A stretch of 64,000 nucleotides of DNA from Allgaiera indica (GTDB lineage Bacteria > Pseudomonadota > Alphaproteobacteria > Rhodobacterales > Rhodobacteraceae): assembly GCF_900106675.1 (NCBI RefSeq), contig NZ_FNOB01000010.1, positions 86,070 through 150,069 of the forward strand, read 5' to 3'. Below the pieces are notes generated by a model. The model was given only the letters and a program-made list of their open reading frames with translations, made no database searches and was not told where the DNA came from. This document shows, in pieces, positions 40,534 through 49,711 of this stretch. Position numbers and translations under genes: made by a program. Numbering within the stretch: position 1 is the first letter of the stretch; each line of letters opens with the position of its first letter.

Positions 40534-42027
40534 ATGAATTTCCTGCACGCCGCAAAGGCGCTGTCCATCGCGCTGGCGCTTGCGGCCCCGGCTCTTGTGT
40601 CGTCTGCCTATGTCGCCCCGGCATGGGCGGCCGCCGCGACCCAGACACAGGCCACCCGGGTCGAGACCGAGCTGGCTCGATATTTCGACAATGTCCCTGG
40701 GGTCGTTTCGGTCACCCCGGACGGCGATCACTACAAGCTGCGCATAGATCCGGGCCCGCTGCTGGCCCAGCTTCCGCCGGAGGTGAAGGTCTCTTTGCCG
40801 GTGCTGACCTATCGCCTGACCGATCAGGGCGGCGGGCTGTGGGGGCTGGACCTGGCCGAACAGCCGCTTGACATCGCGATCGACGCCAAGGGCCTGACGA
40901 CGCAGAAGATCTCGATCGCGTCGCTGTCCTCGACCGGCACCTTCGACAGCGCGCTGAAGCTGTTCCGCTCTTCCACCCTGGACGCCAAGGGGATCGTCTA
41001 CAGCGCGACCTCCTTCGACAAGGGCAAGCAGGTGTCGAAGGTCGATTACACGATCCGGTCGGCGCAGTCGCAAAGCCATGGCGCGGCCGGCTCCGAGGGG
41101 GCCGTGAACTTTTCCAACAAGATGCAGCTTGCCGGGCTGACCCAGACGATCATCGTGCCCGCCGGGCCGGTCCAGGACGGCACGCCGCCGCAAACGACCA
41201 CCTTGCAAGTGACCGCCAAGACCATGACCCAGGACACGAAGGCGCAGGGGCTGCGCTGGTCTGGCATGCTGGCGCTCTACCACTGGTTCCTGGCCCACCG
41301 CACGCAGGCCGAACTCGAGACCTCCAAGACCGAACTCGCCGGGCTGATCCGCACCGCGCTGCCGATCTTCGATCATTATGGCGCCGATGCGCAGCTTGAC
41401 GACGTGTCGGTGGAAACCCCGGTCGGCACGGTCGGCGCCGACAAGGTTCGCTTAGCACTTGGCGCGAATGGCGCGGTCGCCGACGGAAAGTTCGGCGAAA
41501 CCGTCAGCATCGAGGGGCCGCACCTGCCGGAAGGGATCGTCCCGCCCTGGGCGGTGCCTCTGGTCCCGCAGACGCTTTCGCTGAATTTCGACGCCAGCCA
41601 GTTCGACCCGGCCGCCGCAGCGAAGATCCTGCTGAACGCGCTGGAGGCCGGTACGACGTTGAAAGGGCCCGCCGCCGAAGAAAAGCTGACCCATGCGCTT
41701 CTGCCCAACGGTCGGGTAACACTCGGGACCCGCCAAAGTGAGGTGACCGGCAAGAACTATGCGCTGTCGCTGACGGGTTCGGCCCAGGTCGGGCCGCCGC
41801 CGGCCAAGCCTGATCTGGACTTCACCGTGAAGATGACCGGGTTCGACGCGGTTCTGAAAGCGCTCGACGCCTTCCCGCCGCCGATGAAGCAGCGCGCTAT
41901 ACCGATGCTGATGTTGGCCCGTGGCTTCGGAAAGGCCGAGCCGAATGGCGATCTTACCTGGCAGATCACATCCTCTGCCGAGGGTCATCTGCTGATCAAC
42001 GGGCAAGATATGGGCCCGATGAAGTGA
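40534..42027 (+). CDS. secreted protein of unknown function
   Basis: The 497-residue product starts with a signal peptide (MNFLHAAKALSIALALAAPA ..., likely cleavage after AWA-AAA). The mature part is a long all-beta-like protein with repeated Thr/Ser-rich strands and no recognised domain or cysteines. It is probably periplasmic. An AGGAG site precedes the ATG at 40534. The stop overlaps the GTG start of a GNAT acetyltransferase, so the two are probably co-translated. Confidence 0.7.
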   Translation: MNFLHAAKALSIALALAAPALVSSAYVAPAWAAAATQTQATRVETELARYFDNVPGVVSVTPDGDHYKLRIDPGPLLAQLPPEVKVSLPVLTYRLTDQGGGLWGLDLAEQPLDIAIDAKGLTTQKISIASLSSTGTFDSALKLFRSSTLDAKGIVYSATSFDKGKQVSKVDYTIRSAQSQSHGAAGSEGAVNFSNKMQLAGLTQTIIVPAGPVQDGTPPQTTTLQVTAKTMTQDTKAQGLRWSGMLALYHWFLAHRTQAELETSKTELAGLIRTALPIFDHYGADAQLDDVSVETPVGTVGADKVRLALGANGAVADGKFGETVSIEGPHLPEGIVPPWAVPLVPQTLSLNFDASQFDPAAAAKILLNALEAGTTLKGPAAEEKLTHALLPNGRVTLGTRQSEVTGKNYALSLTGSAQVGPPPAKPDLDFTVKMTGFDAVLKALDAFPPPMKQRAIPMLMLARGFGKAEPNGDLTWQITSSAEGHLLINGQDMGPMK

Positions 42028-42551
42028 CGGCCAGCAAACGACCGGCCGGGCTGCCGGAGGGCGCGGTGGCATCTGCCGCGCCCGTCGCCGGGCCAGTGAT
42101 CACACGCGGCGACCCGCTGTCGGAGGGTGTGGCGCGGCTGCTGGCGCGGCATGTGGCGCTGATGAGGGCAATCTCGCCGCCCGAAAGCGTTCATGTGCTC
42201 GCGCCTGCCGATCTGGCCGGGCCGGATATCGCCTTCTATACCATGCAAGAAGGCGAACAGGTGATTGGCATGGGCGCGCTGAAGCGCCTGCCGGGCGGTC
42301 ATGGAGAGATCAAGTCGATGCATGTGGCGCAAGAGGTCCGCGGCCGTGGGCTGGCACGGCGGATGCTGGAGCACCTGGTCGCCGAGGCGCGCGCCATGGG
42401 CCTGACGCGGCTGAGCCTGGAAACCGGTGCCGAGCCCGAATTCGCCCCGGCGCGGGCGTTGTATGCGGCGGCGGGTTTCCGGATCTGCCCACCCTTCGGC
42501 AATTATCGCGACGACCCCAACAGCGTGTTCATGACGTGTGACTTGTCCTGA
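42024..42551 (+). CDS. GNAT-family N-acetyltransferase
   Basis: The 175-residue product has the acetyl-CoA binding motif A (IKSMHVAQEVRGRGLARRML) and the C-terminal GNAT strand (ARALYAAAGFRICPPFG.Y). It resembles the PhnO/YafP-type small acetyltransferases annotated as GNAT. The GTG start overlaps the upstream stop (GTGA). The substrate is unknown. Confidence 0.85.
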   Translation: MTASKRPAGLPEGAVASAAPVAGPVITRGDPLSEGVARLLARHVALMRAISPPESVHVLAPADLAGPDIAFYTMQEGEQVIGMGALKRLPGGHGEIKSMHVAQEVRGRGLARRMLEHLVAEARAMGLTRLSLETGAEPEFAPARALYAAAGFRICPPFGNYRDDPNSVFMTCDLS

Positions 42552-42603
42552 CGGCAGCGGGGCGGTCGCCTGGCAGATCAACCCCAGGACTGAACGCGGT
42601 GCC

Positions 42604-43872
42604 CTAGGCGCGCCCCCGCATCGCGTGCCAGGCCCGGTCCAGCGCCTCGCGGTGCTGGGGGGCGGCGATGGCGATCATGCGGCGCGCGCGGGCCTCGAAC
42701 GGCTGGCCGCGCAAATCCGCCACGCCATGTTCCGTGACGAAGACATCCGCGTCCGAACGCGCGCAGGTGACTGTGCCGACGCGCGCCACGATCCGGCTTT
42801 CGCCGCCCGCCGTCACCGACGGCAGCGCGATGATCGCCCGCCCCCCGGCCGAGGCCTGCGCGGCGCGCTGGAAATCCACCAGCCCGCCGACGCCGCCCAG
42901 ATAGCGCCCGCCAACGGCCTCGGCGCCGATCTGGCCGGTCAGATCGACCTCAAGCGCGGAATTGATCGCATGGACCCTGGAAAGCGTGGCGATCGTGGCC
43001 AGATCGTGGGTGATCTCGGGACCCGCCAGACGGAACGCGCGGTTGCCGTCGACATGGTCGTTCAACCGCCGCGTGCCCATTGCGATGCCGGCGATGCTGA
43101 TGCCCCGGTCGTGTTCCTTGCGGGCATTGGTCAGCGCGCCGCTTTCGACCAGATCGACAAGCCCGTCGCCGACCACGCCGGAATGAAGCCCCAGATCGCG
43201 ATGCCCGGCAAGCGCGGCGCAGATCGAATTCGGGATCGTCCCGATGCCCAGTTGCAGCACCGCGCCGTCCGGCACCAGCGCCGCGATATGCGCCGCGATC
43301 GCGCGCGCCGTCGCATCGGGCGGCGGCACCGGCAATTCGACCGGTCCAGTCTCGGCCCGGGCCAGCGCGGCCAGGGGCAGATCGGCGGGGAAATCGCCGC
43401 CATGGCAGGCCGGCATCCCCGGCTGATGCTCGCCCAGGATGCAGCGTGCCCGCGCCGCTGCCTGAAAGATCAGATCCCGCGCCAGCCCCAGGTTCCAACC
43501 CGCGCGCTCGGGCGCCGGGCGCAATTGCAAAAGCGCCACGTCGGCACGCAGTCGCCCGGCCTCGATCTCGCGGCCAAGCGCACTGAGATGCGCGGGAAAG
43601 ACCGAAATCCGCCCGGCCCGCGCCAGGGCGGAAAGCCGGCCCATCGCGCCGTAACTTTCCAGTTGTATGCTGTCGGGCAGGCCCTGCGCGAAGGTGTCGG
43701 AATAGATCGGCCCGACGAACAGGCGTACCTGTGGTAAAAGGCCGGCGCGCGCTTCTTCCAGCAGGCGCCTGAGCAGCCCGCGAGGCTCGGCCGTGGCCTG
43801 ACCGGCGAAGATCCGGTCGCCTGGCCGAAGGTGTGGGACGAAGGAGAAATCGGAAAGCGGCTGGATCTTCAT
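42604..43872 (-). CDS. acetyl-CoA hydrolase/transferase family protein (CoA transferase class I)
   Basis: The 422-residue protein has the family pattern: GPIYSDTFAQ, a glycine-rich LQLGIGTIPNSICAAL, VVGDGLVDLVESGALTNARK, the GGVGGLVDFQRAA segment and VTEHGVADLRGQ. It transfers CoA between acyl groups (4-hydroxybutyrate or succinate:acetate CoA-transferase type) or hydrolyses acetyl-CoA. Its substrate is not decided. It is convergent with the GNAT gene. Confidence 0.85.
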   Translation of the reverse strand: MKIQPLSDFSFVPHLRPGDRIFAGQATAEPRGLLRRLLEEARAGLLPQVRLFVGPIYSDTFAQGLPDSIQLESYGAMGRLSALARAGRISVFPAHLSALGREIEAGRLRADVALLQLRPAPERAGWNLGLARDLIFQAAARARCILGEHQPGMPACHGGDFPADLPLAALARAETGPVELPVPPPDATARAIAAHIAALVPDGAVLQLGIGTIPNSICAALAGHRDLGLHSGVVGDGLVDLVESGALTNARKEHDRGISIAGIAMGTRRLNDHVDGNRAFRLAGPEITHDLATIATLSRVHAINSALEVDLTGQIGAEAVGGRYLGGVGGLVDFQRAAQASAGGRAIIALPSVTAGGESRIVARVGTVTCARSDADVFVTEHGVADLRGQPFEARARRMIAIAAPQHREALDRAWHAMRGRA

Positions 43873-44281
43873 CTCTTTCGCCCCCCGTTCCCCGGTTGAA
43901 GACGCCGGTGCAAGCCGGACCTGGCCCGGATCTGGGCCGACACCCGGCCTGGCGGAGGCAACAGGATGCCCCTCGACGCAGCGAAGTCAAGCGGCGGGGC
44001 CGAATCGATCCGCATTCGTTCTAGGCCGCGGCCATGGCTTGACCGGGGCGCCCGAAGGTCATCGGGCGACTCCGATATCACATGCGCGTGAGACCGCAGC
44101 TTTAGGGCGGGCAAAAAACCCGCAAAACACATAAACGGCCGCCATCCCTTGCGACGAAGCTATACCTTAGCTACGGGATGATAGCGCTACCGGAGGATGG
44201 AGTCCGCGGGTTGTCCTTCTCACGAAAGCCGCCCAAACGCCCGGGGAACAGGGTGATACAGACCCGCTTCAGGAGGAAAGA
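43873..44281. other. 409-base divergent regulatory region
   Basis: No gene is seen. It contains a small hairpin (GCGGG/CCCGC, 44107-44123), a XylR-like operator (44179-44192, listed separately) and an AGGAGG ribosome site just before the sugar-binding protein gene. Confidence 0.45.
44179..44192. promoter_or_regulatory. XylR-like LacI-family operator
   Basis: TGATAGCGCTACCG contains the palindromic core TAGCGCTA and closely resembles the operator reported for the LacI-type XylR of Caulobacter (TGGTAGCGCTACCA-like). It is 89 bases upstream of a xylose-type binding protein gene. No such regulator gene lies in the window. Confidence 0.55.
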
Positions 44282-45490
44282 ATGGCTGCAAGATCACTGG
44301 AGAAACCGAAATCCGACCTGACGCGCAAAGCGCGCGCAGGCACCGCCCTTGCCGGCTCGGCCGTGCTGGCGCTGGCATTGTCGGGCCTCGCCGCGAACGC
44401 CGCGACCGGCCTGACCGCCAACTCGTTCACGCCCGACTTCTCGGCGATGGCGCAGTTGAAGGACGTGGTCGCCAAGGGCAAGGGCAAGATCGCGGTGCTG
44501 CTGCCCGAAACCACGACCTCGGCGCGCTATACCTCGTTCGATCAGCCCTATCTGGAGGAGGCCTTCTCCAAGGCCGGGCTGTCGAAGGACGACTACATCA
44601 TCACCAACGCCCAAGGCTCGGAATCCGATCAGCTGACCCAGGCGCAGACCGCGATCTCGCAGGGCGCGACGGTGCTGCTGCTGGATCCGATCTCGTCGGG
44701 TTCGGGCGCGGCGGTGGAAAAATACGCCAAGGCCCATGGCGTTCCGGTGATCGACTATGACCGCCTGACCCTGGGCGGCAACCGCGACTATTACGTCAGC
44801 TTCGACAATGTCGAGGTCGGCCGGCTGATCGGCAAGGGGATGGAACAGTGCCTGGCGGCCTGGCATGTCAAGAAGCCGGACATCCTGGTGACGGCCGGCG
44901 CCGCGACCGACAACAACGCGACGCTGTTCAAGAAGGGCTACATGGAAGTCCTTGGGCCGAAGTTCAAATCCGGCGCCTACAAGAACGCGGGCGAACCGGC
45001 GGGCACCTGGGATCCGGCGCGCGCGCGGACCACGTTCGAGCAGCAGTTCACCGCGCACAATTCCATCAACGCGGTGGTCACGCCGAACGACGGCAACGCC
45101 AACGCGGTGATTTCCTACCTGAAATCGCTGAAGGTGCCGCCGCACCGCTTCCCGACCACCGGCCAGGACGCGACGCTGACCGGCATGCAGAACGTGCTGA
45201 CGGGTTATCAATGCGGCTCGGTCTACAAGCCGATCTATCTTGAGGCACAGGCTTCGGTCGCGCTGGCAGTCTATCTGCGCGCCAAGATGGCACCGCCGGC
45301 CGGGCTGGTGAACGGCAAGACCATGGACGGGCAAGAGAAGAAAGAGGTGCCTTCGGTGCTGCTGACGCCGATCTGGGTGACGCCGAAGAACATGGCCGCG
45401 ACCGTGGTCAAGGACGGCTTCGTCAAGCCCAAGGAGCTTTGCGCCGGCGATGTGGCGAAGGCCTGCAAGGCCGCCGGTATCAAGCCGTAA
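44282..45490 (+). CDS. sugar ABC transporter periplasmic binding protein (XylF-like)
   Basis: This 402-residue protein has a twin-part N-terminus with a signal peptide cleaved near ANA-ATG. The fold is that of periplasmic sugar-binding proteins (VLLPETTTSARYTSFDQPYL, LLLDPISSGSG, VIDYDRLTLGG, TTGQDATLTGMQ). The YDRL and QDA motifs match XylF. It feeds the fused transporter encoded 6 bases downstream. D-xylose is the likely substrate, supported also by the XylR-like operator; this remains inference. Confidence 0.85.
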   Translation: MAARSLEKPKSDLTRKARAGTALAGSAVLALALSGLAANAATGLTANSFTPDFSAMAQLKDVVAKGKGKIAVLLPETTTSARYTSFDQPYLEEAFSKAGLSKDDYIITNAQGSESDQLTQAQTAISQGATVLLLDPISSGSGAAVEKYAKAHGVPVIDYDRLTLGGNRDYYVSFDNVEVGRLIGKGMEQCLAAWHVKKPDILVTAGAATDNNATLFKKGYMEVLGPKFKSGAYKNAGEPAGTWDPARARTTFEQQFTAHNSINAVVTPNDGNANAVISYLKSLKVPPHRFPTTGQDATLTGMQNVLTGYQCGSVYKPIYLEAQASVALAVYLRAKMAPPAGLVNGKTMDGQEKKEVPSVLLTPIWVTPKNMAATVVKDGFVKPKELCAGDVAKACKAAGIKP

Positions 45491-45496
45491 CCAAAG

Positions 45497-47602
45497 ATGG
45501 CTGATCCGAAGACGACCGGATCCGGCCCCGATCAGGCGCAGCAGGCCCCCCTGCTGCGCATCCGGGGTCTGGAGAAGCATTTCGGCGCCGTCCAGGCCCT
45601 GGGCGGTGTCGATTTCGAAGTCTACCCCGGTCAGGTGACCGCGCTGGTGGGCGACAACGGCGCCGGCAAGTCGGTGCTGACCAAATGTATCGCCGGCATC
45701 CACGAGGCCGATGGCGGCGAGATCCTGTGGGAGGGCCAAACCGTCCGCATCCGCAGCCCCCGCGACAGCGCCGCGCTGGGAATCGAGGTGGTCTATCAGG
45801 ACCTGGCGCTGTGCGACAACCTGGACGTCGTGCAGAACATGTTCCTGGGGCGCGAGCGCCTGTCGGGCCGGGTGCTGGACGAGGACGCGATGGAACGCGC
45901 CGCCGCCGAGACACTGGCGGGCCTGCGGGTGACCACGCTGCGTTCGATCCGGGCGCCGGTGGCGGCGCTGTCGGGCGGGCAGCGCCAGTCCATCGCCGTC
46001 GCCAAGGCGGTGATGTGGAACTCGAAGCTGGTGATCTTGGACGAACCCACCGCTGCGCTGGGCGTCGCCCAGACGGGTCAGGTGCTGCAACTGGTGCGGC
46101 GGCTGGCCGATCAGGGCCTTGCGGTTGTAATGATCTCGCATAACCTCAACGACGTCTTCGCCGTCGCCGACCGGATCGCGGTGCTGCGCCTGGGCAGGAT
46201 GGCGGGTCAGGGCCCGGTCGAGGCGTTCGACACCCAGCGGGTGGTGGAACTGATGACCACCGGCGAATCCGATCACGTGGTGGCGCCCGGTCAGGCGACC
46301 GCTGCGCCGTCGATCGCGCATGAAAACGCGCGAGAAAATGCCGAGGCGCTGGCGTCGGGCGCGGGCAAGGCCACGACGGCGGTGGTCGGCGCGGGGCGCG
46401 AGGAAAGCTTCGGCCAATACCTGCGCGGCGTCTGGTCGAAGGTTCTGGCCGGTCAATCGGGCGTGCTGCCGGTGGTGCTGGGGGTGATCCTGATCGCCAT
46501 CCTGTTCCAAAGCCAGAACGACAAGTTCCTGTCCTCGGGCAACATCGTCAACCTGCTGGTGCAGGGCGCCGTCTTCATGCTGATCGGCATGGGCGAGGTC
46601 TTTGTGCTGCTCCTGGGAGAGATCGACCTGTCGCTGGGCTTCGTCGCGGGGATCGGCGCCACGGTGGCGACGATCCTGGTGCAGCCTTCGGTCGCCTGGC
46701 CCTGGTGGGCCGCGATCCTGGCCGCGCTGCTGGCGACCGGGGCGCTGGGCACGATCCAGGGTCTTCTGATCACCAAGCTGCGGCTGCCATCCTTCGTGGT
46801 GACGCTGTCGGGACTTTTGGGTTTTCAGGGCCTCATGATCCAGCTGCTGGGCCAGGGCGGGACCATCCCGATCCAGAGCCAGACCATCAACAACCTGTCG
46901 AACGGCACGCTCAGCCCCGCGATGGGCTGGGGGCTGACGGCGGTGGTGCTGGCGGTCTTCGCGGTACTGACCTTCCTGCGCGACGCCAAGCGCCGGTCGA
47001 GCGGCCTGGTCGCCCCGCCGATGGGGCTGACGCTGACGAAGATCGGCGTCGCGATCGTCGCGGGCGTGGTTCTGGTGCTGATCTCGAACGCCAATCGCGG
47101 TGTGCCGGCCTTCCCGCTGAACGGCATGCCTTGGGTGATCCCGATCGTCTTTGCCGTGCTCGCGGTCTGGAGCTTCGTTCTGGGACGGCTGCGGTTCGGT
47201 CGCTACGTCCTGGCGATCGGCGGCAATGCCGAGGCCGCGCGGCGCGCGGGGATCAACCTGAGCCGGATCCGCATGGCGGCGTTCACGCTGGCCGCGGCGA
47301 CGGCGGGGCTGGGGGGCATCATCTATGCCTCGCGCCTGCAGTCGATCTCGACCAGCTTCGACGGCGGCACGATCGTGCTTTACGTCGTGGCGACCGCGGT
47401 GATCGGCGGCACCAGCCTGTTCGGCGGGCGCGGCCATCCGCTGCATGCGGTTCTGGGCGGCGTGGTGATCGCGGCAATCGTCAACGGCATGGCGCTGCTG
47501 GGTCTTCCGGCGGCAGTGCAGCTGATGGCGACCGCGCTGGTGCTGCTGGCCGCGATCACGGTGGACGTGGTGGTGCGCCGCCGGGGCGAGACGGCGCGCT
47601 GA
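45497..47602 (+). CDS. fused ABC transporter ATP-binding protein and permease for a sugar
   Basis: The 701-residue protein begins with one ABC ATPase domain (residues ~20-255: Walker A GDNGAGKS, signature LSGGQRQ, Walker B VILDEPTAAL, H-loop ISHN). After an Ala-rich linker (~265-310) comes a complete XylH/RbsC-type permease (~310-695: GEIDLSLGFVAGIG, VIGGTSLFGGRGHP). E. coli XylG and RbsA are separate proteins with two ATPase domains; here one ATPase and the permease are a single chain. A homodimer would give two of each. No frameshift is seen at the junction. Confidence 0.9.
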   Translation: MADPKTTGSGPDQAQQAPLLRIRGLEKHFGAVQALGGVDFEVYPGQVTALVGDNGAGKSVLTKCIAGIHEADGGEILWEGQTVRIRSPRDSAALGIEVVYQDLALCDNLDVVQNMFLGRERLSGRVLDEDAMERAAAETLAGLRVTTLRSIRAPVAALSGGQRQSIAVAKAVMWNSKLVILDEPTAALGVAQTGQVLQLVRRLADQGLAVVMISHNLNDVFAVADRIAVLRLGRMAGQGPVEAFDTQRVVELMTTGESDHVVAPGQATAAPSIAHENARENAEALASGAGKATTAVVGAGREESFGQYLRGVWSKVLAGQSGVLPVVLGVILIAILFQSQNDKFLSSGNIVNLLVQGAVFMLIGMGEVFVLLLGEIDLSLGFVAGIGATVATILVQPSVAWPWWAAILAALLATGALGTIQGLLITKLRLPSFVVTLSGLLGFQGLMIQLLGQGGTIPIQSQTINNLSNGTLSPAMGWGLTAVVLAVFAVLTFLRDAKRRSSGLVAPPMGLTLTKIGVAIVAGVVLVLISNANRGVPAFPLNGMPWVIPIVFAVLAVWSFVLGRLRFGRYVLAIGGNAEAARRAGINLSRIRMAAFTLAAATAGLGGIIYASRLQSISTSFDGGTIVLYVVATAVIGGTSLFGGRGHPLHAVLGGVVIAAIVNGMALLGLPAAVQLMATALVLLAAITVDVVVRRRGETAR

Positions 47603-47609
47603 CATCGGC

Positions 47610-47634
47610 CGGGGCGCCCTGACGCGGCGCCCCG
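47610..47634. terminator. terminator hairpin after the sugar transporter operon
   Basis: A 9-bp perfect stem CGGGGCGCC/GGCGCCCCG with a 7-nt loop, followed by CCTTTC. It lies between convergent genes. Confidence 0.65.
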
Positions 47635-47638
47635 CCTT

Positions 47639-48439
47639 TCACACCCCGCGCGCGCCCAGAAGGTGCCGCGCGATCTGGACAAAGCCAGCCCCGCCCTCGG
47701 CCCGCGCGACATAGGCGGGCTCGGCCTCCAGCTGTTCCCTGAAACGCAGAACATTGGCCACGCCGCAGCTGTTGCGAAAGAAGCCGAACATCGGCGCGTC
47801 GTTGGGACTGTCGCCGACGAAGGCCATGCGCGCGTTCTGCGCATCGATGTCGCGGCCCAGAACCTCGGCGGCGAAACGGCGGCACATGGTCAGCTTGTCA
47901 TAGTCCCCGAACCAGCCGTTGACATGGATCGAGGACACCTTGGCGACCGCCCCGGCCTCGGTGAAAAGCTGCTGGATCCGGGCCACGGCGGCGCGGTCCA
48001 GCGCGGGCACGTCTTCGCAGAAATCGATCGCCAGATCGGCCTCGCGGTAAAGCTGGTCCGAGGCAATCGCCGCTCCCGGCACCTCGTCGAGGATGCGCAT
48101 CGCCAATGCGTCGAGCCGGGCGCGGTTGGCGCGCCGTTCCTCGGGGCCGGCCACGAATTCGCGGCGCATCCGGCGCGCGGCGCGGTCATAGGCGAAATAG
48201 AAGGCGCCGTTCTCGCCCACCACGCCGGCGACCGGCCAAAGCCGGGCGATCAGATCGCACCAGCCGCCCGGGCGCCCCGTGACCGGCGCCACCGCGATAC
48301 CCGCCCGCGCCAGATCCTCAAGCGCGGCATAGGCGAGCGCCGGCAACTGGCCGTCTTCGGTCAGCGTGTCGTCGATATCGGTGAAAAGCACCTCTATCGC
48401 GGCGGCCTCGGCGGCCGGCATATCGCTGATAGCTTGCAT
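47639..48439 (-). CDS. HAD-IIB family phosphatase
   Basis: The 266-residue protein has HAD motif I (LFTDIDDTLTEDG), motif II near APVTGRP, and motif IV (FVGDSPNDAPMFG). The cap inserted between motifs II and III marks the Cof/sucrose-phosphatase type (HAD-IIB). It hydrolyses a small phosphorylated metabolite, possibly a sugar phosphate. The second of two close ATGs is chosen for spacing to the AAGGGG ribosome site. It is convergent with the sugar transporter operon. Confidence 0.82.
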   Translation of the reverse strand: MQAISDMPAAEAAAIEVLFTDIDDTLTEDGQLPALAYAALEDLARAGIAVAPVTGRPGGWCDLIARLWPVAGVVGENGAFYFAYDRAARRMRREFVAGPEERRANRARLDALAMRILDEVPGAAIASDQLYREADLAIDFCEDVPALDRAAVARIQQLFTEAGAVAKVSSIHVNGWFGDYDKLTMCRRFAAEVLGRDIDAQNARMAFVGDSPNDAPMFGFFRNSCGVANVLRFREQLEAEPAYVARAEGGAGFVQIARHLLGARGV

Positions 48440-48628
48440 CGTCATCCCCTTCCGGCGGCCGATTCGGCGCGTCGGGACGTTTGCGCATCGACGCCCCAAG
48501 GGCAACGCCCCCCCGCCGCGAAAGCGCAAGAGCCGTGGCGCCTGCCCGGCCTGTCAGAGCCCGCGGGGGGACCGGACAGCGACGGGTCGCGCGAAACGGG
48601 GCGCGGAACTGGGGGGGAACGGGGGGGT

Positions 48629-49711
48629 TCAGCCGCTGCGGGGCGGGCCTTTCCCCGGATCATGCCAAAGCGTCCAGCGCCCCCGCCCGGCATGCTTCGA
48701 AGCGTAGAGCGCCGCATCGGCATCGGCGAGCATCCGGGCCGCGACCGGAGCATCATAGGCGCTGGACCGGGTAATCCCGACGCTGGCCGATATGCGGCAC
48801 GGCGCCCCGGCATAGTCGATCGGCTGGCTCAGCCGGGCGATCACGCGCTCGGCAATCGCCGAAAGCCGCTCGGCCCGGTCGATCCCGGGCAGCAGCAGCA
48901 CGAATTCGTCACCGCCGACCCGGGCGATCATGTCGATGCTACGCATCTCGCCCCGCAGGCGCTGGCCGGCGGCACCCAGGACATGATCGCCGGCGGCGTG
49001 GCCCAGCGTGTCGTTGACCTGCTTGAAGTAGTCCAGATCCAGATGCATCAACCCGAAGGGCCCGCCCTGCCGGATCAGGGCTTCCAATTCCTGGTCAAAG
49101 CCGCGGCGGTTGACCAGCCCGGTCAGCGTGTCGGTCAGCGCTTCGGTCTCGGCGTCGCGGCGGGCGGTTTCGAGCCGACGGTTGAGGTCGTTCAGTTCTT
49201 CCATGACCAGGGCCTTCGCCTCGGTCAGGTAAAGCAGCTCGACGGCCAGATCCGTAGGCGCAAAATCCGCGTTGGTGAGCGCATGGACACGCACGCCCTG
49301 CCCCACCGCGATGCCGAAGGACAGATTGATCAGCATCCCGCCCTGGCCGGCAACCGGCACCGCCAAGCCGCGGAAGCCGGTGCGCGGGCCATCGCGCAGG
49401 CGCAATTGAAGGCGTGCGCCGGCATGGCGCGACAGGCCTGCCATGCCGCTGATCCCGCGGGGACGCCGCACCTGGAAGATTGCGAAGAAATCCCGCCCCG
49501 ACAGATCCGGCCCGGCCAGGATCTTCGCCAGGGTCGGCCCCGCGCCGCGGATCAGCCCGTCGCGCCCCAACCACAGGTACATCGGCATCAACCGGGCCAG
49601 CGCGATCGATGTCAGGCCAAGCGTATCCGTCACGCAAGCCGCGGCTGGGCGCAGGCGTTGGGCCGCGGCTGCAGAAAGCGGCCGCGCGCCATTCTCTGGC
49701 CGCGCGCTCAC
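48629..49711 (-). CDS. diguanylate cyclase with N-terminal HNOBA (H-NOX-associated) domain
   Basis: The 360-residue protein has an N-terminal HNOBA-like PAS domain (~35-165, with LWLGRDGLIRGAGPTLAKI and the LTNADFAPTDLAVELLYL segment), a coiled-coil linker (~165-190, MEELNDLNRRLETARRD) and a GGDEF domain with the intact active site RVGGDEF (266-270). An inhibitory I-site RSID sits at 257-260. It should make cyclic di-GMP. Its ATG overlaps the stop of the H-NOX-like gene (ATGA), so the two are made together; in other bacteria H-NOX proteins regulate partner diguanylate cyclases. Confidence 0.88.
   Translation of the reverse strand: MSARPENGARPLSAAAAQRLRPAAACVTDTLGLTSIALARLMPMYLWLGRDGLIRGAGPTLAKILAGPDLSGRDFFAIFQVRRPRGISGMAGLSRHAGARLQLRLRDGPRTGFRGLAVPVAGQGGMLINLSFGIAVGQGVRVHALTNADFAPTDLAVELLYLTEAKALVMEELNDLNRRLETARRDAETEALTDTLTGLVNRRGFDQELEALIRQGGPFGLMHLDLDYFKQVNDTLGHAAGDHVLGAAGQRLRGEMRSIDMIARVGGDEFVLLLPGIDRAERLSAIAERVIARLSQPIDYAGAPCRISASVGITRSSAYDAPVAARMLADADAALYASKHAGRGRWTLWHDPGKGPPRSG

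Noticed and set aside
44294..47605. Very long (1103-codon) minus-strand open frame across the sugar transporter genes
   Set aside because: It is antisense to two well-recognised genes; its His/Arg/Gln-rich composition is the usual shadow of GC-biased codons.
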